Assembly (NCBI RefSeq): GCF_000332475.2
Contig: NZ_AOGX02000044.1
Coordinates: 1 to 64,000, forward strand
Source: Leptospira yanagawae serovar Saopaulo str. Sao Paulo = ATCC 700523
GTDB lineage: Bacteria; Spirochaetota; Leptospiria; Leptospirales; Leptospiraceae
Length of the DNA stretch: 64,000 nt
Reading direction: 5' to 3'
The position numbers were made by a program, and so were the translations under genes. Under the pieces are notes generated by a model. That model was given only the letters and a program-made list of their open reading frames with translations. It did not search any database and was not told the DNA's origin. The first letter of the stretch is position 1. Every line of letters begins with the position of its first letter. Below, one piece after another: positions 53,157 through 61,606 of this stretch.

Positions 53157-55207
53157 AAGAAATCGATCGTAAAGTATGTTACATCATCTGACAATCTAAA
53201 AGTAAAATTTTTAATTTGGTTTTTGATTTTTTCGTTTAAATCCTTCGGTGAAAGTGAGATTCCTTCCAAAAGTGTTTCTTTTAATCGGACTTCTCCGAAC
53301 ATTTCTTTCTCTCTGTTGTGACTCTCCGTAATCCCATCAGTGTAAAAGAAAAAACGGTCTCCTGATTTTAATGGATGTGAAAAACTTTCTAACTGAACAT
53401 CCTTTTTCCAGCCCATAATGGGACCTCTACCAGTTAACGGATTTAAGTTGCCGTTTTTCCGATTGATAAGGAAGGGACTAGGATGGCCCATCACAGAATA
53501 GGATAACACCTGTTTTTTTAAGTCAAAATGACTCGCAACAGCAGTGATATAATTCTTTTCCACTACAGGTAACATTTTTGCATTTAACTCATGTAAAAAA
53601 GAAGAAGGATCTTTCAATTTTGGAGCAATTTCTAAAAAATTTACCTTCAACATACTTGCAATGAGAGCAGCAGCAATCCCGTGCCCCAAAACATCACAGA
53701 GAATGAATGTTATACTTCCATCTTCATGAATAAAAAAATCGAAGTAATCTCCTCTAATTTTTTCCATTGGCATAAAAACAGAAGTAACACTCAAATTTAA
53801 ATGTTGGAATTCCATCGGTGGAATTAGTTTTGATTGCAAACTTGCTGCCATCAATAAATCATCATGAAGTATTTTGTATTGTTTTTGAAGTTCTTGGGTA
53901 CGAAGAGTGACTATCATCTCCAAAGACTCGTTTAGATTCCTTAACTCTCTTTTTGTACGCGAACTCTGGATGGCAATAGCAAGAACACCAGAAAACAAAA
54001 AAGTTAATATCCCATACTGTGTCAGGTATGCATTTTTTCCTGTGATTACGTCTGTTAAAACATCTGCGATTCCAAAAAAGGTTGCAACCAGAGCACCTAA
54101 CGAAACCACAATCGCTTCAGTCGATTTTTTATAATTTTTTGCCAATAGTTGAATTAAAATGGGAACTTTGATTCCAAGTAATACATACCAAATATAAACA
54201 AAATAAAATCTTTGGTCGGGATTCATCTCAAAGAGTTGGATCAAAGCCAGAACGGTATCGAAGAAAAAAGTTAAAAATGCTATCTTTGTAATCTTACGAT
54301 CAAAAAGAGTATGAACGAATAACATGATAAAGACGGGAAATATAAATTGGCAAAAAAACAAAAGCCGAACCAGGATTTCAGGGTGGATTCCTAGAAAGTG
54401 AATTTTATTCAGAACAGGCAAACGCCAACAAACAAAGAATATGGCTGTTCCAGCGAGATACAATCCTGACTTGGATGAACGATTGAGAGCATAACCGATC
54501 GCTTGTTGTAAAAAAATTCCAAAAAATAAAGCTGCCATAACGATCTGATTTACATCTTCATAAATCATCTTGTCTTTGATTTCATTTTGTGTACCAAATA
54601 ATGGTATGGAGCGGAACATCCCACACCGAAATTCAGATTCACGGCATTCAATGAAAACTTCTAAATGATTTTCCCCTACTCCAATCAGAGAATTTGGGAT
54701 TTCATAGTATCGAACCTTATGCCAATATGCATAATAATTTGGTGATAATCCTCCCGTTTCACCAATTTTGATTCCATTCCAAAAGGTTTGGTCTGCTGAA
54801 TGAATTCGGTCTAAATAAACTGATAACGATGAATCTGGATACTTTGAGATTGGTATTGTTAGGTGGTATTTTCCACGAAGGGGTATTTGATATCCTTGGT
54901 TCACAAGAGGGACACCTACTTGGACTTTTTTTGGTGTCAGTTCCCCTTCCAATTGGAATGTCCAACCTTCCTCCAGTGAATTTACCTCAGCTAAAACGGA
55001 GGTAAAAGAAAAGCAAAAGCTCACCAAAAATATAAGCAAATGACCTGCATGGTTCTGTCCTATCGGCCAATTCGGAACAGACCGAATCAAAGTCCTTAGT
55101 CCAAAGATACCATGTTTTCCAAATCCAAAACAAATGTTTCTCTTTCTGCGAATCACCGGAAGGATTACATTGCCAAATGAATGGAGTGCAAGGATTTTTT
55201 TAGTCAC
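53153..55207 (-). CDS. 7TM SpoIIE-type phosphatase, coupled to histidine kinase
   Basis: A 684-residue protein. After a signal-like helix (about residues 55-72) comes an extracellular jelly-roll-like domain (about 80-215), seven membrane segments (about 220-425), a coiled coil (LRNLNESLEMIVTLRTQELQ) and a PP2C/SpoIIE domain with IRGDYFDFFIHEDGSI, CDVLGHGIAAALIASML and FFYTDGITESHN. The GTG at 55207 is the only long start and leaves an unusual 50-residue lead before the signal helix; a TTG inside could be the true start. It probably acts upstream of an anti-sigma switch. Confidence 0.82.
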   Translation of the reverse strand: MTKKILALHSFGNVILPVIRRKRNICFGFGKHGIFGLRTLIRSVPNWPIGQNHAGHLLIFLVSFCFSFTSVLAEVNSLEEGWTFQLEGELTPKKVQVGVPLVNQGYQIPLRGKYHLTIPISKYPDSSLSVYLDRIHSADQTFWNGIKIGETGGLSPNYYAYWHKVRYYEIPNSLIGVGENHLEVFIECRESEFRCGMFRSIPLFGTQNEIKDKMIYEDVNQIVMAALFFGIFLQQAIGYALNRSSKSGLYLAGTAIFFVCWRLPVLNKIHFLGIHPEILVRLLFFCQFIFPVFIMLFVHTLFDRKITKIAFLTFFFDTVLALIQLFEMNPDQRFYFVYIWYVLLGIKVPILIQLLAKNYKKSTEAIVVSLGALVATFFGIADVLTDVITGKNAYLTQYGILTFLFSGVLAIAIQSSRTKRELRNLNESLEMIVTLRTQELQKQYKILHDDLLMAASLQSKLIPPMEFQHLNLSVTSVFMPMEKIRGDYFDFFIHEDGSITFILCDVLGHGIAAALIASMLKVNFLEIAPKLKDPSSFLHELNAKMLPVVEKNYITAVASHFDLKKQVLSYSVMGHPSPFLINRKNGNLNPLTGRGPIMGWKKDVQLESFSHPLKSGDRFFFYTDGITESHNREKEMFGEVRLKETLLEGISLSPKDLNEKIKNQIKNFTFRLSDDVTYFTIDFL

Positions 55208-55565
55208 TAAAAACCCTTTACGAAAAAGATTTTTTCACTCCGTGTAAAAATCTAATTTTTCGAAGTTTTACTAACATACGTTAGCCTAAATTTAAGGATC
55301 GCAAATCCCAATTAGGAAGGAATGGCATCTATGTGCTACCGAGACGATTGCCCTTTCCGAAGAGAGCAAGGAGTGTATTGGCTACAATCCCTTGGTCCTT
55401 CGATCCATTGTTTCCATTTTATACGCAAATTACCTAAGGTTTGTAGTGAAATCATTGGGATGATTTGGGAAGGAACCGCCAATCAAACGTTTTTCGTTTC
55501 CTTTGGGCTTTTAGACTTAGTCTAATTATTGACAAATTTCCGAGAGGAGAGAAATTGTTAACGGA
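55208..55565. other. Divergent promoter region between SpoIIE phosphatase and perR
   Basis: It holds a dyad at 55232-55248 and a second palindrome CTAACATACGTTAG at 55271-55284. A 67-codon frame at 55322-55525 has AGGAAGG ahead of an inner ATG at 55331 but no motif; it is not called. Confidence 0.55.
55232..55248 (-). promoter_or_regulatory. Dyad of the TTTACA-N5 type upstream of the SpoIIE gene
   Basis: On the minus strand TTTACACGGAGTGAAAA has the TTTACA arm and GAGTG centre of the triple operator near 12786, with one mismatch in the other arm. It stands 25-41 bases before the GTG of the SpoIIE gene. Confidence 0.45.
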
Positions 55566-55994
55566 ATGGATCTAAGTTACCAGAAGACGAAAGAATTATT
55601 GGAATCTCATGGGATTCGGCCTACCTCCCAAAGGTTGGAAATGGCCCACCTCCTACTTGAGAAACACCAACATTTGTTTGCGGAAGAAGTTTTCCATTTG
55701 GTGAACACCCATTTCCCACACGCATCCCGGGCTACCATTTTTAATAACCTCAAGTTATTCGCTGAAAAAGGATTACTTGGCACCTTGGAGATCAAATCAG
55801 GAGTCACTCATTTTGATTCCAACACCGATGTCCACCACCATGCGCTGGATGAAAATTCCGGAGAAATTGTGGACATAGAACTGAACCAAAACTTGGAAGA
55901 GAAAGTCCTTTCCGAGCTCAAAGAAAGTTATTTTCAGAAAACAGGAAAACAACTGGAAAACGCAAAACTCGTCATTACCCTAAGAGGGAAATGA
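55566..55994 (+). CDS. perR: Fur-family peroxide regulator (PerR-like), without structural zinc site
   Basis: A 142-residue repressor. The DNA-binding helix is at residues about 54-70 (SRATIFNNLKLFAEKGL). The regulatory metal site is visible as DSNTDVHHH (84-92) plus upstream His in KHQHL. Usual Fur/PerR proteins have CxxC after the HHH segment; here it reads ALDENSGEIVDIE, and the protein has no cysteine. The known PerR of Leptospira interrogans is likewise described as lacking the structural zinc site. The stop overlaps panE by four bases. A good GAGAGGAG site precedes ATG. Confidence 0.87.
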   Translation: MDLSYQKTKELLESHGIRPTSQRLEMAHLLLEKHQHLFAEEVFHLVNTHFPHASRATIFNNLKLFAEKGLLGTLEIKSGVTHFDSNTDVHHHALDENSGEIVDIELNQNLEEKVLSELKESYFQKTGKQLENAKLVITLRGK

Positions 55995-56959
55995 AGTCAC
56001 CCACCATCGCTTTTTTTGGCATCGGTTCTGTCACAGTCACCATCTTACACGCCTTATACCAAAATGGTATCCCGTTTACCATCCTTTGCAAAGACAAAAC
56101 AAGGATGGAAAGTTTAAAAACTCCCATTCGATTTTTAGGTCCAAACAAAAAGACAACTGTTCTGAACCTCGCAAATCATTTACAAATGATAGATTTGGTA
56201 ACTTTGCCCTTTGATTTTATTTTCCTTGGGTGTAAAAATCAATCTTTGGAAAATTACGTTACACTTACAAAACATGTATTGAAACCAGATGGAAAATGGA
56301 TTTTCATTCAGAATGGGTTACCAGAAGGACATTTTCTTTCTCTGAAAGACAAAATCATGGGTGGGGTAGTTGGTTGGAACACGCAAGTCCTCTCGGATGG
56401 GACTTACTTTCAATCCAATGTGGGTAGTTTGATTTTGGGACAGACGAACAGGAAAAAACCGGATCCGCGTTGGCATCAATTCCTAGAACCTTGGATTCCT
56501 GTGGTTACCACCGAACATCTATTAGGTTTTCGTTGGCACAAACTCGCAATCAATGCGATCATCAATGGTCTTGCGGCTTCAAAACAATCCAGTTTGGGAG
56601 AATTATTTCTCAATTTGAAATCAAGAAACGAGGCCATCGCCATCCTTTCTGAAATTAAAACACTTATGAAAAAACTCAATGTAAAGGAAGAAGTAGTTCC
56701 AGGTTCTTTTCCCATTCAGAAATTAGGCGATGGAGAAAATGCACTTCCTAAGTGGATTCGCCATTTGGTGCTCATCATCCTTGGATTGAAATATTTTAAA
56801 ATTAGAACTTCTATGGTGCAAGATTTGGATCACAAACGAAAAACTGAAATCAATTTTATCAATGGTGAAGTGATCCAAATTGCTAAATCACTTGGAGTTT
56901 CAGTTCCCTATAATGAAAAAGTCGTTTCGGAAGTTTTAACTTTAGAAAATAATTTTTGA
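55991..56959 (+). CDS. panE: Ketopantoate reductase family protein
   Basis: A 322-residue NADPH-dependent enzyme. The nucleotide site is at the N-terminus (IAFFGIGSVTVTILHALYQN). The catalytic Lys is in HKLAINAIINGLAA and the later Glu/Ser block in DHKRKTEINFINGEVI. It makes pantoate for coenzyme A, or is a related 2-oxo-acid reductase. Translationally coupled to perR, which could put it under peroxide-linked control. Confidence 0.85.
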   Translation: MKSPTIAFFGIGSVTVTILHALYQNGIPFTILCKDKTRMESLKTPIRFLGPNKKTTVLNLANHLQMIDLVTLPFDFIFLGCKNQSLENYVTLTKHVLKPDGKWIFIQNGLPEGHFLSLKDKIMGGVVGWNTQVLSDGTYFQSNVGSLILGQTNRKKPDPRWHQFLEPWIPVVTTEHLLGFRWHKLAINAIINGLAASKQSSLGELFLNLKSRNEAIAILSEIKTLMKKLNVKEEVVPGSFPIQKLGDGENALPKWIRHLVLIILGLKYFKIRTSMVQDLDHKRKTEINFINGEVIQIAKSLGVSVPYNEKVVSEVLTLENNF

Positions 56960-56978
56960 AATTGTATTGGATGAAACC

Positions 56979-57293
56979 TTACTTCCCTAATTTCAATAAT
57001 TCTGAAATCGAGTGATTTGCTTCTAATGGATGGCGGAGTTTTTGATCAGTTTGGATGATGTACTGGTTTCGCCTTCCGTCTTTACTTTTTTGTAATATGG
57101 AGGCATCCACCAAATCCTTCACAATTGTTTGCACAGCACGTTCTGTGATTCCAACAAGGACTGCCACATCTTTTAGTCGCATTTCTGGGTCTTTACTCAA
57201 ACAAATCAAAACATGAGAATGATTCGATAAAAACGTCCATTGACCAATCTTTTTTGTAGCCTCTTTCGTTTTTCCTTTTTGTTCTTTCATCAT
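56979..57293 (-). CDS. MarR-type winged-helix regulator
   Basis: A 104-residue DNA-binding protein. MRLKDVAVLVGITERAVQTI is the helix-turn-helix and KSKDGRRNQYIIQTDQKL the wing. There is no sensing domain. It lies six bases after the DoxX-like gene on the same strand, so the two probably form an operon. Its target is unknown; self-control of the pair is a reasonable guess. Confidence 0.8.
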   Translation of the reverse strand: MMKEQKGKTKEATKKIGQWTFLSNHSHVLICLSKDPEMRLKDVAVLVGITERAVQTIVKDLVDASILQKSKDGRRNQYIIQTDQKLRHPLEANHSISELLKLGK

Positions 57294-57299
57294 TCAGTT

Positions 57300-57698
57300 T
57301 TAAACCTTGTGATCCATTTCTTGTTCTGAAAACTTTATATTCCTTACGGCCCATGCCCAATAGATGAATAAAAATTGTAACGGCAACCTAGCATAAAGCG
57401 CCCAAATTGGGAATCCAAAATCCTTCCCTTCTAAAGCTTCCACTAACATATTGATATTCGCAGGGTAAATTGCAAATAACAAGAGTATGATTCCAAAACA
57501 AGCTAATTTTCGCATTCGTTCACTCAAAACCAACAATCCTAATGTGATTTCCGAAAGTCCGCTCGTTACATTTAATAATTCATGAAATGGCAAATAATCG
57601 GGCATGATTTCTAAGTAAAATTCGGGAGATAGAAAATGATTCGCTCCCGCGAAAATATAAAACGAAGCCATGGAATAAACGAAAAACTTTTTCATCAC
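57300..57698 (-). CDS. DoxX-like small membrane protein
   Basis: A 132-residue protein with four membrane segments. FYIFAGANHFLSPEFYLEIM and LNVTSGLSEITLGLLVLSER match the DoxX family. Function in the family is poorly known, with links to redox balance. It is followed at once by a small regulator gene. Confidence 0.82.
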   Translation of the reverse strand: MMKKFFVYSMASFYIFAGANHFLSPEFYLEIMPDYLPFHELLNVTSGLSEITLGLLVLSERMRKLACFGIILLLFAIYPANINMLVEALEGKDFGFPIWALYARLPLQFLFIYWAWAVRNIKFSEQEMDHKV

Positions 57699-57746
57699 CG
57701 AACTAAATCACAATTTTGGAAAACTTCATACTCATTTTAGAAAAGA

Positions 57747-58955
57747 TTAAGCAACAATTTGCCCTTCTTTGGATTTAAAGTGACCGAGTTTTTCCTCCAA
57801 CCGTTTCCGACTTTTGATCGTGATTCGATTTGGTTCGATGACTAGGTTTGTGTCTGCTTTGAATTCATCGATACTTTCTTGTTTGAGTTTGATGATCCCA
57901 CACATATTACAAAGTTCATCCATTTGGATATAAATGGTATGAGGGGTAGATAAACTAACGTCCAAATTTCTCCCCAAACGAATGTCTTGGTCTCGGATTG
58001 AATTGTACAAATATGCATATAACCTTGTGACAGGAGTTTTCAATCTTAATATGACAAGTCTCTGGTGAGAAAACCAAATCCTTCTCGCAATACTTTCAAA
58101 GATTTTTTGTAATAACGAAGGTCCAACAGATTCGAATAAATTTTCAGGTGTGACTCGCAGAATTTTAGTTTTCGTTTCAGTGATGGCAGAGGCCATTCTG
58201 GGGGCATTGTCAATAAGAGACATTTCACCAAAAATTTCACCTGGTCCTAATACATCGATGACGTATTCAAAACCACGGACGATTCCAAAAAGTTTGACAT
58301 TTCCTTCTAAAACAACATAGATCTCATTACTTTTTTCACTTTCAACAAATAGGATTTCTCCTGCTTCCAAGGTAGATTGCATATTCTCCCAAGGGAAGGG
58401 TTTATAGGTTGAGGCAACTGATTTAAATAATTCTAAGGCTTCGGGAACATTTTCATTTGAGTTGTTTTCTTTTGACCACTTCAAAAATGCTTGGATCGAA
58501 TAAGCCGCCAAACTTGGTTTTTGCCAAGTAAGGTATGTACGTGCATTCTGTACCAATCTTTCTGGATGGTAATCTCTATCAGCTGGTTTGTTGGCTTTGG
58601 AAAGATGTTTTTGTAGTGTTCTTAATTCTCTCGAATAAAGACCCAAGATTTTCATGGCCAACTCTTTTCGTTCTTTTAGGTAAGAACCTAAAAGACGAAT
58701 GGGAATTTGCACAAGTTCCACATCAGTATCAGCAAACAAAGTAACAAGAAATCGATGTTCGGTGAGAGCAGAAACCAATCCAAAACTATCCCCTGCCTCA
58801 TAAAAAGCAAGTTCGTGATCGACAATGATATGCTCTGAATCGACGGCAACGCGCCCCGACTTTACAATGAAAAAATTTCCTGTATTAATGGAATTTTGGA
58901 CAACAATGGCTGCCCCTTTGGAATATGTTACAATTTTGATATCTTCTGCGGACAC
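57747..58955 (-). CDS. Double cyclic-nucleotide-binding-domain protein
   Basis: A 402-residue protein. The first domain (about 1-110) is degenerate (GDSFGLVSALTEHRFLVTLF). The second (about 190-310) has a good phosphate-binding cassette, FGEMSLIDNAPRMASA, where Arg and Glu would hold cAMP. The C-terminal 80 residues (YIQMDELCNMCGI, IKSRKRLEEKLGHF) look like a weak CRP-type winged helix. The GTG at 58955 is the first in-frame start after a stop. It begins 41 bases after eboF on the same strand, so it may be made from the ebo transcript. Confidence 0.82.
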   Translation of the reverse strand: MSAEDIKIVTYSKGAAIVVQNSINTGNFFIVKSGRVAVDSEHIIVDHELAFYEAGDSFGLVSALTEHRFLVTLFADTDVELVQIPIRLLGSYLKERKELAMKILGLYSRELRTLQKHLSKANKPADRDYHPERLVQNARTYLTWQKPSLAAYSIQAFLKWSKENNSNENVPEALELFKSVASTYKPFPWENMQSTLEAGEILFVESEKSNEIYVVLEGNVKLFGIVRGFEYVIDVLGPGEIFGEMSLIDNAPRMASAITETKTKILRVTPENLFESVGPSLLQKIFESIARRIWFSHQRLVILRLKTPVTRLYAYLYNSIRDQDIRLGRNLDVSLSTPHTIYIQMDELCNMCGIIKLKQESIDEFKADTNLVIEPNRITIKSRKRLEEKLGHFKSKEGQIVA

Positions 58956-58996
58956 TGTTTTAAAAAGAACGATTTCTAAGGGTACGAGTCAAACAT

Positions 58997-60391
58997 TTAA
59001 ATCTTAGCGGTCATCTGATCCCAGATGAAATCGTACACTTTTATAGCAGAAATTTCTTTCTTGGGAAGTGGGATTTCCGTAGACAATATGGGGTAAAAAT
59101 CTTGGTTTTCGGGAACCCTGCCATGGGACCCTTGTACAAGCGTTGCATCTAACGGGATAAAATCCATCAAATACCGAAAGCCTAGTTTTTTACGTAACAG
59201 AGTCATCATTACCCTAAGTTTTGCCATTTTCTTTTTGGGATCTAAAAACAACTCAGCCGGATCATAACCAGGTTTTCTGTGGATTTCCACCAAACGTGCA
59301 TAATCTGGAGCACATTTATCGTCCAACCAGTAGTAATAAGAAAACCAAAATCCATCTTTTGCGACTAAAACTAAATCTCCCGAGCGATTATGATTTAACT
59401 GAAACCGTTTCTGTTCTTTTTTGTCTAATACCAAATCTACACCTGGGATTTGTTTTGCGATCTTTTTAACGCTTTGGACAACAGAATCATCATGACAATA
59501 AATATGAGCCAATTGGTGATCAGAAACTGAAAATGCTTTGGATGCCCCTGGATCCAAATGTTCATACCACCTTTCTTTCCTTACTTCTAAGAAATGGTTT
59601 TCACGTAATATACGGTTGATGTGAATTGGTGTTGTCACTTTTGAAATTCCATACTCTGATAAAATCACAACTTTTGTTTTTTGATCTTCATAGTGTGTGA
59701 TTAATTCTTTTACAACTTGGTCCAACTCCAAAAGTTCTTTTTTTAGTTTTAAAGTATCATTTCCATATTTTTGTAGTCCATAATCGAGATGTGGTAAATA
59801 AACCAAACTAAGTGTTGGATTGTATTTTTGATCTACATATAAAGTTGCATCTTTAATCCATTTGGTTGACTTGATATTCGCATTTGGTCCCCAAAAATGA
59901 AACAAAGGAAACTGTCCCAGTTTTTTTTGAAGTTCTTCTCGGAGTTCGGGAGGATTCGAATAACAATCGGGAGCTTTGACACCGTCAGCATGATATTGAG
60001 GCCTTGGAGTGACAGAATAGTCTGCAGATGAGTACATATTGTACCACCAAAACATTTTTGCGCATGTAAAACTTGGATCAATCTTTTTCGCCCTTTCCCA
60101 AATTTTCTCTCCATTTACTAAGTGATTTGATTGTTTCCAAAATTTGATTTCTGAGTCAACACGATCATACCAACCATTCCCTACGATGCCATGTTGATTG
60201 GGCCATTTTCCTGTTAGGTATGTACTTTGTACGCTTGTCGTAACGGCAGGTAACATTGGTTTAATGCAAACAGTATTTCTTTTTTCTAAATAGGCTTTCA
60301 AAAACGGAGTGTAATCAGAAAGGATTGATTGGGATAATCCTACGACATTGATCACAACTGTTTTTTGGAATTTATATTTTGCTGATTTCAT
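58997..60391 (-). CDS. eboF: EboF: alkaline-phosphatase-superfamily protein of the ebo cluster
   Basis: A 464-residue nucleotide-pyrophosphatase/phosphodiesterase-type protein. PAVTTSVQSTYLTGKWPNQH and GIVGNGWYDR are the recognisable EboF block, with Thr in the nucleophile place. MFWWYNMYSSADYSVTPRPQ and LVYLPHLDYGLQKYG follow, and the metal-binding His is in GSHGRVPENQDFYPILS. The first usual Asp of the superfamily is replaced in NVVGLSQS. It is the last gene of eboBCDEF, three bases after eboE. It may remove a phosphate or nucleotide from the cluster's product; the true substrate is unknown. Confidence 0.9.
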   Translation of the reverse strand: MKSAKYKFQKTVVINVVGLSQSILSDYTPFLKAYLEKRNTVCIKPMLPAVTTSVQSTYLTGKWPNQHGIVGNGWYDRVDSEIKFWKQSNHLVNGEKIWERAKKIDPSFTCAKMFWWYNMYSSADYSVTPRPQYHADGVKAPDCYSNPPELREELQKKLGQFPLFHFWGPNANIKSTKWIKDATLYVDQKYNPTLSLVYLPHLDYGLQKYGNDTLKLKKELLELDQVVKELITHYEDQKTKVVILSEYGISKVTTPIHINRILRENHFLEVRKERWYEHLDPGASKAFSVSDHQLAHIYCHDDSVVQSVKKIAKQIPGVDLVLDKKEQKRFQLNHNRSGDLVLVAKDGFWFSYYYWLDDKCAPDYARLVEIHRKPGYDPAELFLDPKKKMAKLRVMMTLLRKKLGFRYLMDFIPLDATLVQGSHGRVPENQDFYPILSTEIPLPKKEISAIKVYDFIWDQMTAKI

Positions 60392-60394
60392 AAC

Positions 60395-61606
60395 TTATAT
60401 TTGTGAATTCGAATCTAAAAATGATCTTAGCCATTGCAACTCACGTACGATGGATTTGCCAATGGGCAATTGTAATTTCTGTGGTAAAACATTCCAAGTG
60501 TATGTTTCTACTTCTAAAATTTGACTAAAACTTTCCCTTTTCTGCTCGGCTAATATCATTTTTAATTCTTCCTGAGTTGATAAAAATGTTTCATAAGATT
60601 CCAAAAAAATAGGAACATGGTAGTGTATCCTCCATTCTTCAAAAGCCTCTGCACCCTTCTCGATAGCCAGGTTTAAGTCTCGATAAAATTTTTTTTCACC
60701 TTTATTGGTAATCACAACAACTTGATGAAGGTATTTTTTTTCATCAAACGGTTTTAAGGATTGTAATACTCCTTCGACATTCTCCGGAAATTTTACCTTT
60801 AATGCAGAACTCACTTGGATACGCCCTACTTGGATTCTAAGTCGCCTTAATTCTGAAATCAAATTCGGATTCACTTCATACGTCACTGCTAAATGGCAAA
60901 CATCGAGGCAAAGTCTAATATGTTTACGCGTGAGTTCTTCAGCCAACTGGAAATTATAACCAAACTCATCCATTAAGGATGGAATTGCATTGGGGAGAAG
61001 ATCAGATGTATACCATGTCACCCAATCCTTAAAATCTCCAAGCAATCCATCAGGTTCAGGTTCAATATCCAAATGTAAGGTTTTGCCTGTATCGTTATGG
61101 ATTCGAATTAATGCAACCAATGTTTTGATGATATATTTTGTTGAATTTTTTCGCCTTGTCGTTCGATCATTCTCATTTGTGTCGAAATAAAAATAAGACA
61201 GAGGTGGGGTTGATACACCACCTTCTTCGTTAGCTGGTAACAATACCTTTAGTATGGAAAATAAACGAAGGGTATACTCAATCCTACGTTTATCAGACCA
61301 ATCTGGTTTGTAGACATCTTCTTTGACCACTTCCGAGTGAAACCCACCAAAAGGGAATCCATTGATGGCAATCACATATAATGATTCTTTCTTCAACCAA
61401 TTTTGAAATTCTAAAAGATTATTTTCCTTGATTAAAGTAAGAGATGCTTCATTGGAAAGTCTAAGTCCAATACCCATTGGTTTATCAGGAGAAATTTCTT
61501 TTTTGACTAGAGGAAGATGTGTTTGTAGTTCACGAAAGTGATCAACCCATGACTCACCTGGATGAATATTGGTGCAATATGTTAGGTGGCCAAATTTAGT
61601 TTTCAT
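60395..61606 (-). CDS. eboE: EboE: TIM-barrel sugar-isomerase-like protein of the ebo cluster
   Basis: A 403-residue xylose-isomerase-type barrel. It starts MKTKFGHLTYCTNIHPGESW and has IAINGFPFGGFHSEVVKEDV and YKPDWSDKRRIEYTLRLFSI, which mark EboE. TLHLDIEPEPDGLLGDF and LCLDVCHLAVTYE carry the acidic and His metal ligands. Its start overlaps the eboD stop by four bases. Its reaction is not established. Confidence 0.92.
   Translation of the reverse strand: MKTKFGHLTYCTNIHPGESWVDHFRELQTHLPLVKKEISPDKPMGIGLRLSNEASLTLIKENNLLEFQNWLKKESLYVIAINGFPFGGFHSEVVKEDVYKPDWSDKRRIEYTLRLFSILKVLLPANEEGGVSTPPLSYFYFDTNENDRTTRRKNSTKYIIKTLVALIRIHNDTGKTLHLDIEPEPDGLLGDFKDWVTWYTSDLLPNAIPSLMDEFGYNFQLAEELTRKHIRLCLDVCHLAVTYEVNPNLISELRRLRIQVGRIQVSSALKVKFPENVEGVLQSLKPFDEKKYLHQVVVITNKGEKKFYRDLNLAIEKGAEAFEEWRIHYHVPIFLESYETFLSTQEELKMILAEQKRESFSQILEVETYTWNVLPQKLQLPIGKSIVRELQWLRSFLDSNSQI

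Noticed and set aside
55322..55525. 67-codon frame before perR, with AGGAAGG ahead of an inner ATG
   Set aside because: Cys/Trp-rich with no motif; could be translated but cannot be supported.
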